Assembly: GCA_963930775.1 (NCBI GenBank)
Contig: OZ005706.1
Coordinates: forward strand, 2,656,545-2,720,544
Direction: 5' to 3'
Length of the DNA: 64,000 bases
Source of the DNA: Cliona cf. orientalis
Lineage: Eukaryota > Porifera > Demospongiae > Clionaida > Clionaidae
The position numbers were made by a program, and so were the translations under genes. The notes under the pieces are model-generated. The model saw only the letters and a list, made by a program, of their open reading frames with translations. It was not told the origin of the DNA and searched no databases. Shown here piece by piece: positions 14,901 through 25,090 of the stretch. The stretch's first letter is position 1. Each line of letters starts with the position of its first letter.

Positions 14901-15201
14901 TTGCATAATGATCTTGATTCATCACCTCACCGTCCCGAAGCACTAATGAGCTCCATCAAGGAATGTGTGATGATTGTGAACAGGCACGAGAACAGGAGCC
15001 GCTTTCCCAACTACCATGACCCACTCTGTGCACCAGCTTCTGTGTATAGTCTCAAGGATGCACAAGAAGCATTTGCTGCTACGGAGAGATTGTTGCAGTG
15101 TTTGCAATTACATGAAAGGTTTCAGGAAGTGCTAGACAATTTGAGCAGTATACCGACCATAACTCCCAACCCTCTGTTTCAGTCCCGGCAAAACACTTCA
15201 G
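3..15201 (+). CDS. SACS-like: Giant sacsin-like protein (HSP90-type ATPase repeats + HEPN), 5'-incomplete; large exon of a predicted sacsin-HEPN-PARP fusion
   Basis: Seen: a reading frame open from the window edge for over 5,060 codons. The first codons (K)IVDDYEND match the inside of a sacsin repeat in the second copy at 56.8 kb, so GTG at 6 is not a start and the gene begins upstream. Counting residue 1 at nt 6, four sacsin-type repeats begin at about 1, 978, 1976 and 2985. Each opens with a GHKL/HSP90-like ATPase: ELIQNADDAGATE box, glycine lid IGRFGVGFCATYH, then TLFRFPFR. A sacsin-like C-terminal region, an acidic Asp/Ser linker (about 4612-4676) and a HEPN domain (about 4889-5041) follow. 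Unspliced, the frame stops at TAG 15246-15248, but TCAG|GTATGC at 15198-15207 is a good donor. Family knowledge: vertebrate sacsin is a co-chaperone-like protein coded mostly by one giant exon. The N-terminus is not visible and no J domain was found. Cellular role is unknown. Confidence 0.9.
2936..5930 (+). repeat. Sacsin repeat 2
   Basis: Starts at KVGQHEEITHRLKRLVDDY. ATPase box E1004-LIQNADDAGATE, lid IGRFGVGFCATYH. It has the same order of conserved blocks as repeat 1 (VFCFLPLP, PFHVNGFFSVGKDRR, LPEHVYE, IPCEGSE, YLPDSNKIMRE). It lies in the same frame with no spacer, so it arose by intragenic duplication. Confidence 0.85.
5931..8957 (+). repeat. Sacsin repeat 3
   Basis: Starts at KSFRHHIEINRKLK. 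ATPase box E2004-LIQNADDAGATE, lid IGRFGLGFCTVYH. Blocks match repeats 1 and 2, and it ends at the IPRECAIKLGV block. All three repeats share near-identical nucleotides around the ATPase box, pointing to fairly recent internal duplication or homogenisation. Confidence 0.85.
8958..13080 (+). repeat. Sacsin repeat 4, diverged, ATPase box degenerate
   Basis: Starts near EFGKCEMTLCDELDNII. The box reads KQFIQNADAAQATE: the Glu of repeats 1-3 is Gln (residue 3017) and the second Asp is Ala. A glycine lid remains (SRLGFGFNVAYH), and the downstream blocks YLFCQLPLP and LPVHINGHF are recognisable. It ends near YLPDEVMNLRK. It probably binds nucleotide weakly or does not hydrolyse it (inference). Confidence 0.75.
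13838..14035 (+). other. Acidic low-complexity linker in the sacsin-like protein
   Basis: Coding stretch rich in Asp, Ser, Asn, Ala and His (for example SDADNDSKHGSDHDSDEYF), about residues 4612-4676. It separates the sacsin-like C-terminal region from the helical and HEPN parts. It falls before the HEPN, roughly where vertebrate sacsin has a J domain; no HPD motif is seen here. Confidence 0.75.
14670..15130 (+). other. HEPN domain of the sacsin-like protein
   Basis: All-helical segment from about CMRSAIAWLSQAKVDFSAAQ to FAATERLLQCLQL (residues about 4889-5041). It has the spacing of sacsin HEPN domains: a helix with A..WL.QA..D, then CFLCHDTVEKSIKG, a long helix, and an R-F-P turn followed by Y....A..A. 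In vertebrate sacsin this fold dimerises and binds nucleotides. Here R4999-F-P-N-Y-H5004 gives an R-x4-H pattern. Confidence 0.75.
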
Positions 15202-15819
15202 GTATGCCATTCACTACAATCAATATACTAAAAATGATTATGTATTAGTAATGTAGGTACTTGTAATTTAGGGTTAAGATATAATATATATTAGGTAATA
15301 GCTGGTTGTCACTGATGCAAGGGATGTATTATAATGGCATTTACTGCACTGAAGCACAACAGCACGAAGTGGCCTGAGGGCTGCATGGGTACAACAAATG
15401 CCATGCATCCCGGGTGCATGTGATACAATTATAATATTATAAATCCCGCGGGCACAGCTATACCATGGATATAATATGCAACACTGAAAAGAAAGAAGAG
15501 AATGAACTTTACTTGCTTGAAAGCGATCCTGCAAAGATGCTGTCGACATAAACATAGCTATCGCTATAGGGAATATTGGGTGGTTTAATATTAATTTTAT
15601 CTTTGCCAGAAGCTGGATTTGACTATTGATATATCGCTAACTATGATGATTAAACGTTGTGTAAAGTAATTGACCTGAATTGCATGTCACAAATTTGACG
15701 TTAGTTATCTTGTTTATAGCATTATCTAGCAAAGTGATTGCAACCCTATACATATTAGAGTTAATTCAGCTAGCAGTAATAATTATTATATCACAAACTT
15801 GGTCTGTGCTGTATACTAG
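15202..15819 (+). other. Predicted intron joining the sacsin-HEPN exon to the PARP exon
   Basis: Donor G|GTATGC at 15202 and acceptor ATACTAG| at 15819, length 618 nt. The upstream exon ends with one base of a codon (G15201) and the next exon supplies AA (15820-15821). This gives GAA, then Tyr-Ile-Pro-Glu-Asp-Trp, a typical start of a PARP catalytic region. The phase match supports the intron. The pyrimidine tract before the acceptor is weak. The intron carries a foldback element. Confidence 0.75.
15312..15560. mobile_element. Foldback MITE inside the intron
   Basis: Inverted arms (ATAATGGCATTTACTGCA near 15331 against AACAAATGCCATGCATCCC near 15393), followed by a tail resembling ATCCCGYGGGCAYAGCTA...GAACACTRAAAA. 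Arms, tail and order match the two tandem units at 25.1-26.8 kb, so it is a diverged member of the same family. Confidence 0.65.
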
Positions 15820-16487
15820 AATACATTCCTGAAGACTGGAGTCCCATGGAAGAAGGAGTGCAAGTGAAATTGTTCTTGCTAGATCTATACCAGCAAACTG
15901 AAGAATATGAGCGTGTCACTGACCAATTCTTGCTGACTCTGCCTAATGCAGAGATACTTCGTGTCGAACGCATACAGAATAAGCTGATTATGAGACGATA
16001 CTTCCATCGCAGCCAACTAATGAGAGATTTTGGTAGTGAAGATTTACGAGAAGAGTTGCTTTTCCACGGAAGTAGAGGCACCCATCCTGATCTTATCTGC
16101 AATGGAGATGAAGGATTTGATATGCGATTTAGCGAGACGGGATACTGGGGAAGGGGAAACTATTTTGCAGTGAACTCTTCTTACTCACATCACTTTGCTT
16201 TCCATCAAAACGGAGTGTTCAAGATGTTTGCTGCCAAAGTATTGACTGGGAATTCAATTTTCTTGGAACCTGATCAAACTTTGACCAAGCCGCCTTTTCT
16301 GGATAGTGCCAGTGACAATACCAATAATTCGGATGCTTCTATCCTCGCTTCTATCCAACGTCGCTATGACAGTGTCCATGGAAATACTTCTGGGCCAATC
16401 ACTGGTGGCACTCGTGTCTATATCACATATGACAATGACCACGCATACCCTGCTTACCTTATCACCTACAAACTAATACATGCATAA
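15820..16487 (+). CDS. PARP (ADP-ribosyltransferase) catalytic domain exon, predicted C-terminus of the sacsin-HEPN fusion
   Basis: About 221 codons to TAA at 16485-16487. If translated alone, the first ATG is at 15846, but the open frame extends back to the acceptor and includes IPEDWSPM, which belongs to the domain. Signature blocks in order: EEYERVTDQF, IERIQN-type (RVERIQNKLIMRRY), LLFHGSRGTHPDLI, GYWGRGNYFAVNSSYSHH, MFAAKVLTG, RRYDSV, and RVYITYDNDHAYPAYLITY. His of FHGS and Tyr of NSSYSHH fit the NAD-binding pair. The third triad position, Glu in PARP1, is Val here (R-V-YITYD). This is the pattern of PARP10/12/14-type mono-ADP-ribosyltransferases, so polymer synthesis is unlikely. It would transfer ADP-ribose from NAD+ to protein or nucleic acid targets if active. 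Alternative: a separate small PARP gene. Confidence 0.85.
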
Positions 16488-16740
16488 TAGAATGCATCCT
16501 AAATGCTACTCTTGTATATTTGCTGATAATCGTTTGTATTTCTACAATAATTGTTATTATAATGAGTGTTTATTGTAATGATAATTATAATAATAATAAT
16601 AATTATTATTATTATGCTCTTCTTTTTTTTTGTGCGTTTTATAAAAGCAGTGCATGTACAAAATTAATGAAGAAACTTTTCTTCACATCTCTATGGATAC
16701 CATGACATTGTTTCCATCATAAGGTAGAGAGTTGTAGTTT
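16488..16740 (+). other. 3' flank of the PARP exon with an AT palindrome
   Basis: AT-rich 3' region. Positions about 16583-16615 form a near-perfect (AAT)n/(ATT)n palindrome. No canonical AATAAA was found, so the transcript end is not placed. Confidence 0.4.
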
Positions 16741-16748
16741 CACGTGCC

Positions 16749-16796
16749 AGCCCCTCCTACTCCCTCTTTTTGGGTAAGAGGGGCTGGTGCACGAGA
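16749..16796. repeat. Short hairpin, 'CACGAG' foldback family
   Basis: Arms CCAGCCCCTC and GAGGGGCTGG with GCACGAGAC after the right arm. Similar small hairpins ending in GCACGAGGCTA or GACGAGGCTA occur at about 30.6, 34.85, 40.66-41.07 and 44.66 kb. Confidence 0.5.
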
Positions 16797-19140
16797 CTAA
16801 GAGAGTTAATTGTATAAATTATGACGTTCAATAATTTGTAAGGGGTTACCTACATGAAAATTTGTGTTGTCACAAATTCTAATGTTAGTGGTATGAATAG
16901 AATCGGCATCACCTCCTGAGATGGTCTAGCGCAATTTCGCTGTCCAAAAGTGTTCTATAAGCTTCTCAATCAAGGTAAGGGTCGTCAAGACCGCGCCCCC
17001 TCTTCGGTATGGTTATACGTTAACGCGCGCTACCCTTTACGTAATCGTGCGGGCAACAATGTACGTATTCAGCGCGCGTAATATCTTCCGGCCGGTTCTG
17101 CGCTCGCGCGCGCCCGCTATAGCGCTAGCGCCGCGCTGAGCTGCGTGCATGCGATATGCACGTGCACACGCACGTGTTTTTAATTTTCAGATCAGATTTC
17201 AACAAGTAAAGCTCCAAGTACAAGTGTTGTGATTATGAAGAGAAAGAGACTAGTGTGAGTTGAAAAGGGGTGCCAGAACTAGCCTAATTACTTGTATTTG
17301 CTTGCATAAACATAATATTGTCATCAGAGCAAGCTGTGTGCAGCTACCCAGACCATAGATTATATCATGCAATCTTTTGCTAGGCTGCATGAGCATGCGG
17401 GCGCTGATGGGAAACTAGGAATCAATTTGCTTGGCCTTGTTATAATATGTCGATAAGTGTCATTTTCTGCCCTTTTTTGGTCAAATTGTCATAGCAACGC
17501 CGAACGGGCAGGGTTTTCCCCACACTGGTCGGTTCTAGTAAAGGGTCGACCAGTTGCTAACTCAGATATTATAGACTACGTAAACGTACTACGTACGTAG
17601 TCTATAATATCTATGCTCAATATTACCACCACTCACCTAGCCCTAGCTGTGATGCACTACGCACTACAAATGGTTATTATACCCTCACCACAGCCTGCGG
17701 TGACTATAGTAGTGGATTTGTTAGCTGTAGTACTGCATATACATCTAAAGGCTGATAACAATTTTACCACCTCTCAAAATTTCTAGGGAGAACCCTGAAC
17801 GGGGATTTCCGAGGATGCAAACTATAATACTAGCGGTACATTACGTGCAGGGGCTTCCTCGCTCAGCTCAGGGAGGCAGTGCGCACGCGCATGGCAACCA
17901 TGTGCTTGCGGGGAATTCCCTGTAAACAAATCTTGCGACACATACATGTAGGTGCAACAAAAGTGCTTACTAAACGGCACTTGTAGAAGATCCAAAGCTA
18001 GGAATCAGTTTATATTGTAGACAAGGTAGTTTACTATCTATGACTATTAGTGAAAGTGTCAGCAACTACGATTCAACAACGGGCGACCATTTTTGTGGGT
18101 CGCACATTAGAGCCATCGAGGGAGTGCAGTTCTCCAAAACTGGTAGAGTGTTGGTGGTATCAAGTTTTTAGAGAATATAAATCCATGTTTGACGTGTATC
18201 AGGAGCACAAAGAAGCAGCAAGAGGTGATCGGGAAGATGGGTGAAGATATAAAGTCGACGCGAACTTTTGAACAAGATAGGTAAAATCCGGCAAATCTGC
18301 TGACTTGTAGCCACTCTGTGTTCTTTTGAAGATAGAAATCCATGTTTGGCAATCTGTGAGTTGGCGATGGAAAGCAACTAGATATGGCGAGCAAGAACGG
18401 CATTTTACAAGAACGTGAGGAATATGGATGAAGCCATACATTTTAGGTCTGAGTCCGAGTAGAGACCTCGCTTCTCTCAGAATAAATATAATATGGAGTG
18501 CGAGTACACGTACGTACGTTCCATTGCTCACGTGAGCAGTTTCCAATCCCGGATCCTGTTTATGTATATTATGATGTATGATGCAGTAGGTTCATACCCT
18601 ATATTGTGGCCAATCAATATACCTGTCGCGGAATTTCTGCCTTTGGGATACTTCCGTCCAGGGTTATGTTCCAGACTCTCGATCCCTCTCTCTTCTCACG
18701 CACGGAGGGTCTGGGGACGAGACTAGTGTGCAGCTTTGAAATTTCAACCTGAATGTTGTGCTGTGCCCAACTATAGCTATGTATATAGCTCCCATGTTAC
18801 TGATGATGTGTGACTTCATAGTGATACAGTAATTGATTGTTTTGTATGATCCATTGGTCAAGTGTGAGTATATGTTGTGTAGGCATTACCGTAGGACGGG
18901 TTTAATTGCCTAGTTTAATAATTGCGTTCTAGTCAAGTCAGGCCAAATTGCGAATCCAATAATTGCGATGGATGACCCCGTACCGTACTGTAGTATACGT
19001 GTACGTTTATGTTTGCAAATCTATTAATTGAGAAACGTAGAAAAACTCGCAATTTGCAATTAATAGATACTCGCAATTAAAACCCGACCTACGGTATTGT
19101 GCTCTCTTGGTGGCCACACCTTTGCACATTGAACAAGGAG
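16797..19140. other. Intergenic, no gene seen
   Basis: No supported coding exon. 16850-17010 resembles 42170-42330 (both contain GAAAATT.GT.TTGTC, a TCCA(G/A)AA...TTCT block and CGCCCCCTCTTCGG). 17080-17170 is CG-rich. A single TTGCTCACGTGAGCAGTTTC copy at about 18524-18553 matches the terminal inverted repeat of the element at 43.4 kb. Confidence 0.5.
17564..17612. repeat. Perfect 19-bp-arm palindrome
   Basis: AGATATTATAGACTACGTA at 17564-17582 is exactly repeated in reverse complement at 17594-17612, with an 11-base centre. Confidence 0.8.
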
Positions 19141-19153
19141 GTTTGAGTTCATC

Positions 19154-19750
19154 TGTGTGTGTGTGTGTGTGTGTGTGTGCGTGCGTGCATGCGCATGCGC
19201 GCACTTGCATGCAGTGTGAATGAATGTTCACTAAACCTGAGACCTATGTCCACTGAGCATTCTGTTTCTCCTGAGCCTTCTGCATACACTACTAAATCTA
19301 CTATGTCCACTGAGCATTCTGTTTCAGGTGAACTTTCTGCACTTACTAAGCCTACTTACAGGGCATTCCGTGTCTTGCCATCCACTAATATCCCTCTGTC
19401 CAATGAGCATTCTGTTCCATGACTTACTTTTGCATAACTGAGCCACTGAGCATTGTGATATATGTAGCTGGGATGCTGAGCATTCTGTCATGTCTGAGCC
19501 TTCTATTATTGGGAAGGATATTTCTGTAACTGAGCCTGTGTATCCACGGTGAATTCCTTTTCTCTGGAGCCTTCTGTGTTACAGTGCCATTTGATTTATA
19601 TGACTGCCTATTTATAGTTGAGCATTAGGTTTTAATCGTGTGTGCATGTATTTGTGTTTTTGTGTGTGTGCATGTGTTTGTATTACTGTGTGTGTGTATA
19701 CACGTGCACTTACAGGCATCTGTGTCTGTAGAGGAGGTAGGACACGGTTG
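19154..19750. repeat. (TG)n microsatellite plus degenerate GAGCATTCTGT repeats
   Basis: TG repeat at 19154-19179, then a run of degenerate units built on CTGAGCATTCTGTTTC and GAGCCTTCTG. The same arrangement recurs at about 30.83-31.31, 34.85-35.40, 44.64-44.89 and (partly) 46.97-47.21 kb, so this is a dispersed family. No protein-like reading seen. Confidence 0.7.
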
Positions 19751-21415
19751 ATCTTTAGGTCACAGATAGAAGCTTTTGTGAAGATTTTCAGTGATTTTTC
19801 TTGATATTAATTTTTGAACTCAGCACCATCGATTTACTGGGAGGCCCTTCGGTTTGAGAGCTCTAGATCAATTTTTGAGTATAGTTTTTCAGTGTTTTGT
19901 GGTTAAACTTGCATGTCTCTACATTTGATTTGATACCCAGTTAGGCCAATGGATGGACTATCTACATCTGCAGTGGAAAGTTGAAGCCACCTTTTATAAT
20001 ATGACTTCAGCATGCAAAAATGGCCAAAAATTCCCAATTCTTATGTTAGACACAATTTAAAGGGATTGGTTTATGGTTTATAGTTAAGAATTCAGATTTG
20101 AGATGAAGATAGACACCAACTAGACACATCTTTGTGCCAAATAAGAAGTCTTAACTACAAAGGGTCACAGAGCTATCAACCAAAATAGCCTAAAATATGG
20201 TCTATTTATGTTAGGCACAGAAATTTGCATGAAAGTATTAGTCAAGAGTCAATATTGTACTCTATGCATCCTTATGCATTAATAATCCTAGTGTATGTGT
20301 GGAGCTGCGAATATTTTGCAGGAAATGCCCAATCCGGAAGCAAACATTTCCGTCGACTGCTTCAGACGGGTTGAAGTTCGCCTTGATGACGTAGTACCCA
20401 ACGCATGTGTACAATAGTGACATTTTCATTGACCACGCCCACTGGTGATATAGGAAAGAGAAGGCAGCGAGAACAGAGTTATTGGCGTTGAACACGTGGA
20501 GCGCTTCGCTTCTAAGGCGTCCAAGCGAGGTAAGATATTAACGATAGACAGCCCAAAAGCCTTTTTAATGCTCCAAAGTTTTTTTGTGGGGTTGACTGTC
20601 ACTGCCTCACTAGGCAATCCGACAGTCGCTCGTGTTAGCTATGTATGGTAGTACTGTGTAGAAGTAGACATACCAGAGCGATTCTCTACCTTCAGAAACT
20701 TACCTCATCTTGTCTATAACCTTCAATCTTGTAATTTTTGATCGTTTGTATTGCTATGTATTGTGCACGTGATACCAGACCAAGGTCATAGTTTGTCATA
20801 GCTTCTGTTACAGAGCGGTCTTTGTTTGATGCTTTGCACGCTAATACTACTGCTAAAAAGTGATACTTTTATTCATTATGCGTAAAAATAAGTGTGCATG
20901 AAAAGTTAGAAAAAAAATTTACTCTTTTGCTGTGTAGCACTGTAGTTGAAGCCCCCCCCCCCCCCCGGCCCCCCATAAGCAACGATACTGAGTTCAAAAA
21001 TCACCATAAGAATGTCCAATGATGCATACCAAAGCTGATACTGAAGCTTCAATCAGTAGCCTATAAAGTCGGTAAACTGGACTGGTACTGATCGATCTAT
21101 ACTAGCGTGCTTGGGCAGAAATGCGCTGCTAGTCTCTCAATATAGCAAGTTATTGCTACTTTCTTAGCTATTCTAGATCAAAAATCATGATTGTGAATAG
21201 CAGGGGGGGTGCTGAGGCTGTGCTATCACCTAGACGTATCACTGTAGTTCGTCAGAAGATCAACTTACCCAGCATGCTGGCAAACTTAGAACTTTTTAGG
21301 TAGTTAGTGGGCATGGCTTAAAGTTTGTGTGCGCTTTGTGCTCACGTATACTACTGTTACCAGCACCCCCTTCTCCCAAATCTTGGACAGGCCACTGTGG
21401 GTGTATGATCAGATG
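19751..21415. other. Intergenic, no gene seen
   Basis: No coding signal. It contains a C-run at about 20952-20966. GCGAGGTAAGAT near 20525-20536 looks like a splice donor, but no exon can be supported. Confidence 0.5.
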
Positions 21416-22610
21416 AAACTTATGCTGTAATTACTCTGAACACTGCTTCAAAATGTTTAGCTCGCATGAAAGGTTGTTGGGACCCAGAATTTGAACCTAG
21501 CGTAGAAGAGATCATGGACTATCGATGAGATATGGCAGTTTGGTTTCTTTTGTGAGCTCGCACTCGGGGGGATTTCCCTATTCAGTCTAGCACATGGCAG
21601 GTGAAGGTCACGTCCGGGTCAACCAGCTCAAGCCACGCACCCCAATATACGTGTACGTAGCATGCGCAGTTTGTCAGTGTAATAGGCGCAGTGAATCTAT
21701 GCTTTTTTATTGAGGGACTCTGGATGTACCGTATAGCCGGAAATATTGGCGGGAATTAAATTTGGCGGTTGAGCCCAAAATCGCTATTGCAAGAATATTG
21801 GCGGATTTAAATTTGGCGGTTCGGTACGGGATCGCCATACGTATAATTATATATATGCGAGTAGGAAATTTTGGCGGATTTTAATTTGGCGGTCGTGATG
21901 TAGACCGCCACACCGCCAAATTTAATTCCCCACAAAATTTTCTGGCTATACGGTGTATAGTCTAAGTTTTTCATTACATCCCGAGTCCCAATTAGAAAAA
22001 AAAATTCGGCCCTTGCTATGATGAAATTATGATGAAACTTAGGATGTAATTGCTGTGAAACTATTTTAAAATGTTTAGTGCGCATGAAAGGTTGTTGGGA
22101 CCCAGAATTCAAACCTAGCGTAGAGGACATTGTGGACTATCGATAGACATGGCGATTTTCTCAGTTTGCTTTCTTTGGCGAGCTCGCACTCGGGGGGATT
22201 TCCCTATTCAGTCTAGCACATGGCAGGTGGAGGTCACGTCCGGGTCAACCAGCTGAAGCCGCACGCCCCAATATACGCGTATACGGAGCATGCGCAGTTT
22301 GTCGATGTGTCCTAGTTCGAATTATGGCAGCGTTACAGTAAGCGCAGTGCACTTATGAGGGACTCGGGATGTAGTCTAAGTTGTTCATTACGTCCAGAGT
22401 CCCAGTCAACAAATCGCTTTGGCCGACCGATGAGGTAATTGTGATGAAATGATGATGAAATTTACATGTATGATGAAATTGGGGTGAAGACTGCTTCAAG
22501 ATATTTAGCTCGCATGACAGGGTGTTGGGACCCAGAATTCGAACCTAGCGTATAAGAGATCGTGAACTATCCGTGACTCTCTAAGTTTTTCATTATATCC
22601 CCAGTAGCAA
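21416..22610. repeat. Three direct copies of a ~350-bp repeat unit
   Basis: Copy 1 is about 21416-21728, copy 2 about 22017-22390, copy 3 (short) about 22428-22610. Shared blocks: GCTCGCATGAAAGGTTGTTG, GGACCCAGAATT.GAACCTAGCG, and in copies 1 and 2 GCACTCGGGGGGATTTCCCT and CACGTCCGGGTCAACCAGCT. Copy 1 is interrupted by a MITE that copy 2 lacks. Confidence 0.7.
21729..21953. mobile_element. MITE with CCGTATAGCC...GGCTATACGG ends
   Basis: Terminal inverted repeat CCGTATAGCC, with subterminal GGAATTAAATTTGGCGG on one side and its reverse complement on the other. TGTA occurs just before and just after. The paralogous site near 22369-22373 reads GGATGTAGTCTAAG with nothing inserted, which supports insertion. 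Confidence 0.75.
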
Positions 22611-23565
22611 TTCACTTTTCTGTGGTTATGAGGTAATTATGGTGCAATCTATGATGAAACCTATGGTGTAATTTGTGAGGTAATCTATGAGATAATTACG
22701 AGAAAATTTAGGGTCATGGTGGAGCCTTTCTGGGACTTAAAAATCAGTGAGTATGTAGAGTATCTAACGCCTGTATCTATCGAATGCCCTACAAGTTGTG
22801 AGTGACTTTCCTTGAGAAGTACCGCTGGCCGAACTTCACGAATTTTCTTGGCTTTCGTAATCCTGTGGCTAATGTGTGCTATATTATATACATGTAGCAC
22901 ACGTTAGCCAGCGTGCCACAACCGACCAATCTGAAGTTTGAAAGCTCTACTGTGCTGGTTAGAGTTTATATATACATGTAGTGTTCATTTCACTTCGGCT
23001 CTATATTGCCGTAATACTGTGATAACAATAATATATTGATACATTACAAAGCAGTGTTCTCCCTAGCATACCGAAGGCATGTCAGCTCAACAAGCCTTCA
23101 GTACAGAAATTCCCTTTGATGTGGGAATGGGACAACCCAAAAGCTTTTATGTCGCTACAAGGTCCACCTAATGCCCTCCTATCATGTCTTAAATTTTGCT
23201 TGGGGAGAACACTGCAAAGTTGATACGTTCAAGCCAGAGGAGGTACGAAATCATTAATATTCCATGTGACGTTCAGGCATACCAATCTGCGTCATCGTGG
23301 GTGTGTCCCCATACAGTTGCTGTGCTAAGGGTAACAATGGCGGGATCCTCGAAGGTTCACTAGCTCAACCGTTGTGCTTTCGATTGCAGTTCTATCAAGC
23401 TTTTGCTTTTTGCGTGGTATATATAGTAGTGTTACTGTGCTGTTATATGTTAACAGGTAAAGTAATTATTATAGAACCTTTTGTGCTTACAAATCAAAAT
23501 CAGAAATATTCAAGCGAGTGATAGTATTCAGCACAAGGACATAGACACGTTGCATAAAATTATTA
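22611..23565. other. Intergenic, no gene seen
   Basis: No supportable exon. It includes a 22870-22915 inverted pair (GCTAATGTGTGCTA / TAGCACACGTTAGC). Confidence 0.45.
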
Positions 23566-23925
23566 TTAATTATTAATGTTCAGGTGTGCCATCAGGCCTT
23601 GGATGGGAGTTGGAGTAGGCGAGTTCAAATCAATAAGATTTTCACTGATGGAAGGTGCTGGAGGAGGAATGCTCCCTCTGGTGGAGGTGCTACCTGGAGT
23701 GGGGGCAGGGACTGGAGGAGGACCAACAGTACCACTTGCATCAGGACCGTGGTGAGTTGCAGGTCCAGTTGTCTGTTTAGTAAATGTACACCATTATAAA
23801 TTCCATTGTTTAGTAAGTGTGCTGAGCATGTGCATGTAGCTACTGCTGATTTACCTTTCCTTTCTTACGTCTGGGCCTCCTCCTCCTCCTCCTCCTTTTC
23901 CCACTACTTCTCTCCTTGTGGTTAG
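23566..23925 (-). pseudogene. Two terminal exons of an unidentified gene (copy A, 5'-truncated)
   Basis: Minus strand. Exon 23855-23925 (71 nt, phase 1 to phase 0) reads NHKERSSGKRRRR.. then PRRKKGK, a basic nuclear-localisation-like stretch, ending at donor GTAAAT. The next exon, 23566-23772, reads TTGPATHHGPDASGTVGPPP, a Pro/Thr/Ser-rich stretch, and ends GLMAHLNINN-stop. Splice sites, phases and the ending match the related gene at 41.3-42.0 kb. Homology stops near 23970, and the upstream coiled-coil exon present at 41.8 kb is missing, so this is probably a truncated copy. Function unknown. Confidence 0.6.
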
Positions 23926-24516
23926 CTATGTTGCCGTCTACATTTCAGCTTATGTACACATGATTTCTTTTTGTGTATCTAATGTTGTAACATTGAAAGA
24001 AGCTGACTGCGATGGACAAATATTGTTTTGTTGTTGCCATTGTGAGAAACGAGTTTTCTTGATTTGCAAGAAGTATGAGGGGTGAACGGGCGGGGTATGG
24101 TGCTGGATCTTCTTTTCTCATGGATTTCAACTTAATTGCTTTCACGTTTAAAACTGTCTTCAAGGCTTTAGATTGTGACTTACATTTTGTACAGTGTTGT
24201 ATACCGGGCAACACTCCCACTTTTTGTGCACACGTGATCATGTCCAACCTCCTCTGTGTTCGAATTTTGAAGCTTGACACCATTTTACATGCCAAGGAAG
24301 CAAGACTGAATAGCAAATAGGCTGTACATTAGCCAATACACACTCGGTAAGGTCTCACAGATCATGTTACATGTACACCATGTAATGAGCCCCTTATTCT
24401 TGTGGTGTTGGGGAATGGAGTTGGTTTCTGGTATGGAGGAGAAGGCATGGTGTAATCCCCCTTTAGAGAGTTTGCATGTAGACTTGTTATGATACATGTA
24501 AGATTCTTTATAATAG
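23926..24516. other. Intergenic, no gene seen
   Basis: Homology to the 41.7-kb copy fades near 23970. Nothing else is supportable. Confidence 0.4.
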
Positions 24517-24965
24517 TTAGAGACTGAGTCCAAGGTCTCTACGCATTTTTCTAGCCCGTTGCTATGTGGTTACTAAGGTATACAAGGTACTGTATATGTG
24601 ATACAGTCCCTCCTTGTAGGGCTCATGTCCATATGTTTACTATTATACAGTTCCTGAGGGCCAGGGCAAACATTCATACAGTTCTTGGGGGCTAAAAACA
24701 TGTTTGTTGTATCCATGGAAACAATGGGCTAGAAAATAGTTATTGACCAATCCCTCGCTTTGTATGCAGTATAGAAGCACTCATCCCTCGGGCTTTGCCC
24801 TCGGGATTTGTGCTTCTATACTGCATACAAACCTTGGGAGTTGGTCAATAACTATTACTAAGAGACCAAAGGCCCTGGGCTGTAGCATCCCGAGCGCAGC
24901 GAGGGTGCTACTAAGGGCCTGAGGGTCTCTTAAAAAGCGTAGAGACCATTGGATGAGGTCTCTAA
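24517..24965. mobile_element. Nested foldback element
   Basis: Outer ends TTAGAGAC...GGTCTCTACGC and GCGTAGAGACC...GTCTCTAA. Inside are two more inverted pairs: ATAGTTATTGACCAA with its complement, and GCAGTATAGAAGCAC with GTGCTTCTATACTGC around a CCCTCGGGC loop. A further hairpin (GAGACCAAAGGCCC / GGGCCTGAGGGTCTC) lies on the right side. Confidence 0.75.
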
Positions 24966-25090
24966 CTGATTTAGAATATAGCAACTGTAACCATGACATT
25001 AAGCCTGGGGACTAGGCTACTGTTGCACTGTGCATCTTTCTTTGCCCTTGGCAGCCCAATAATAGACCTACCTCTCTAAGAGGTCTATAA

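Noticed and set aside
21480..22560. Possible tRNA or SINE pol III promoter (GGTTCGAATTC-like B box on the minus strand)
   Set aside because: No A box at the right distance, and the T-stem and acceptor stem do not pair; kept only as a repeat.
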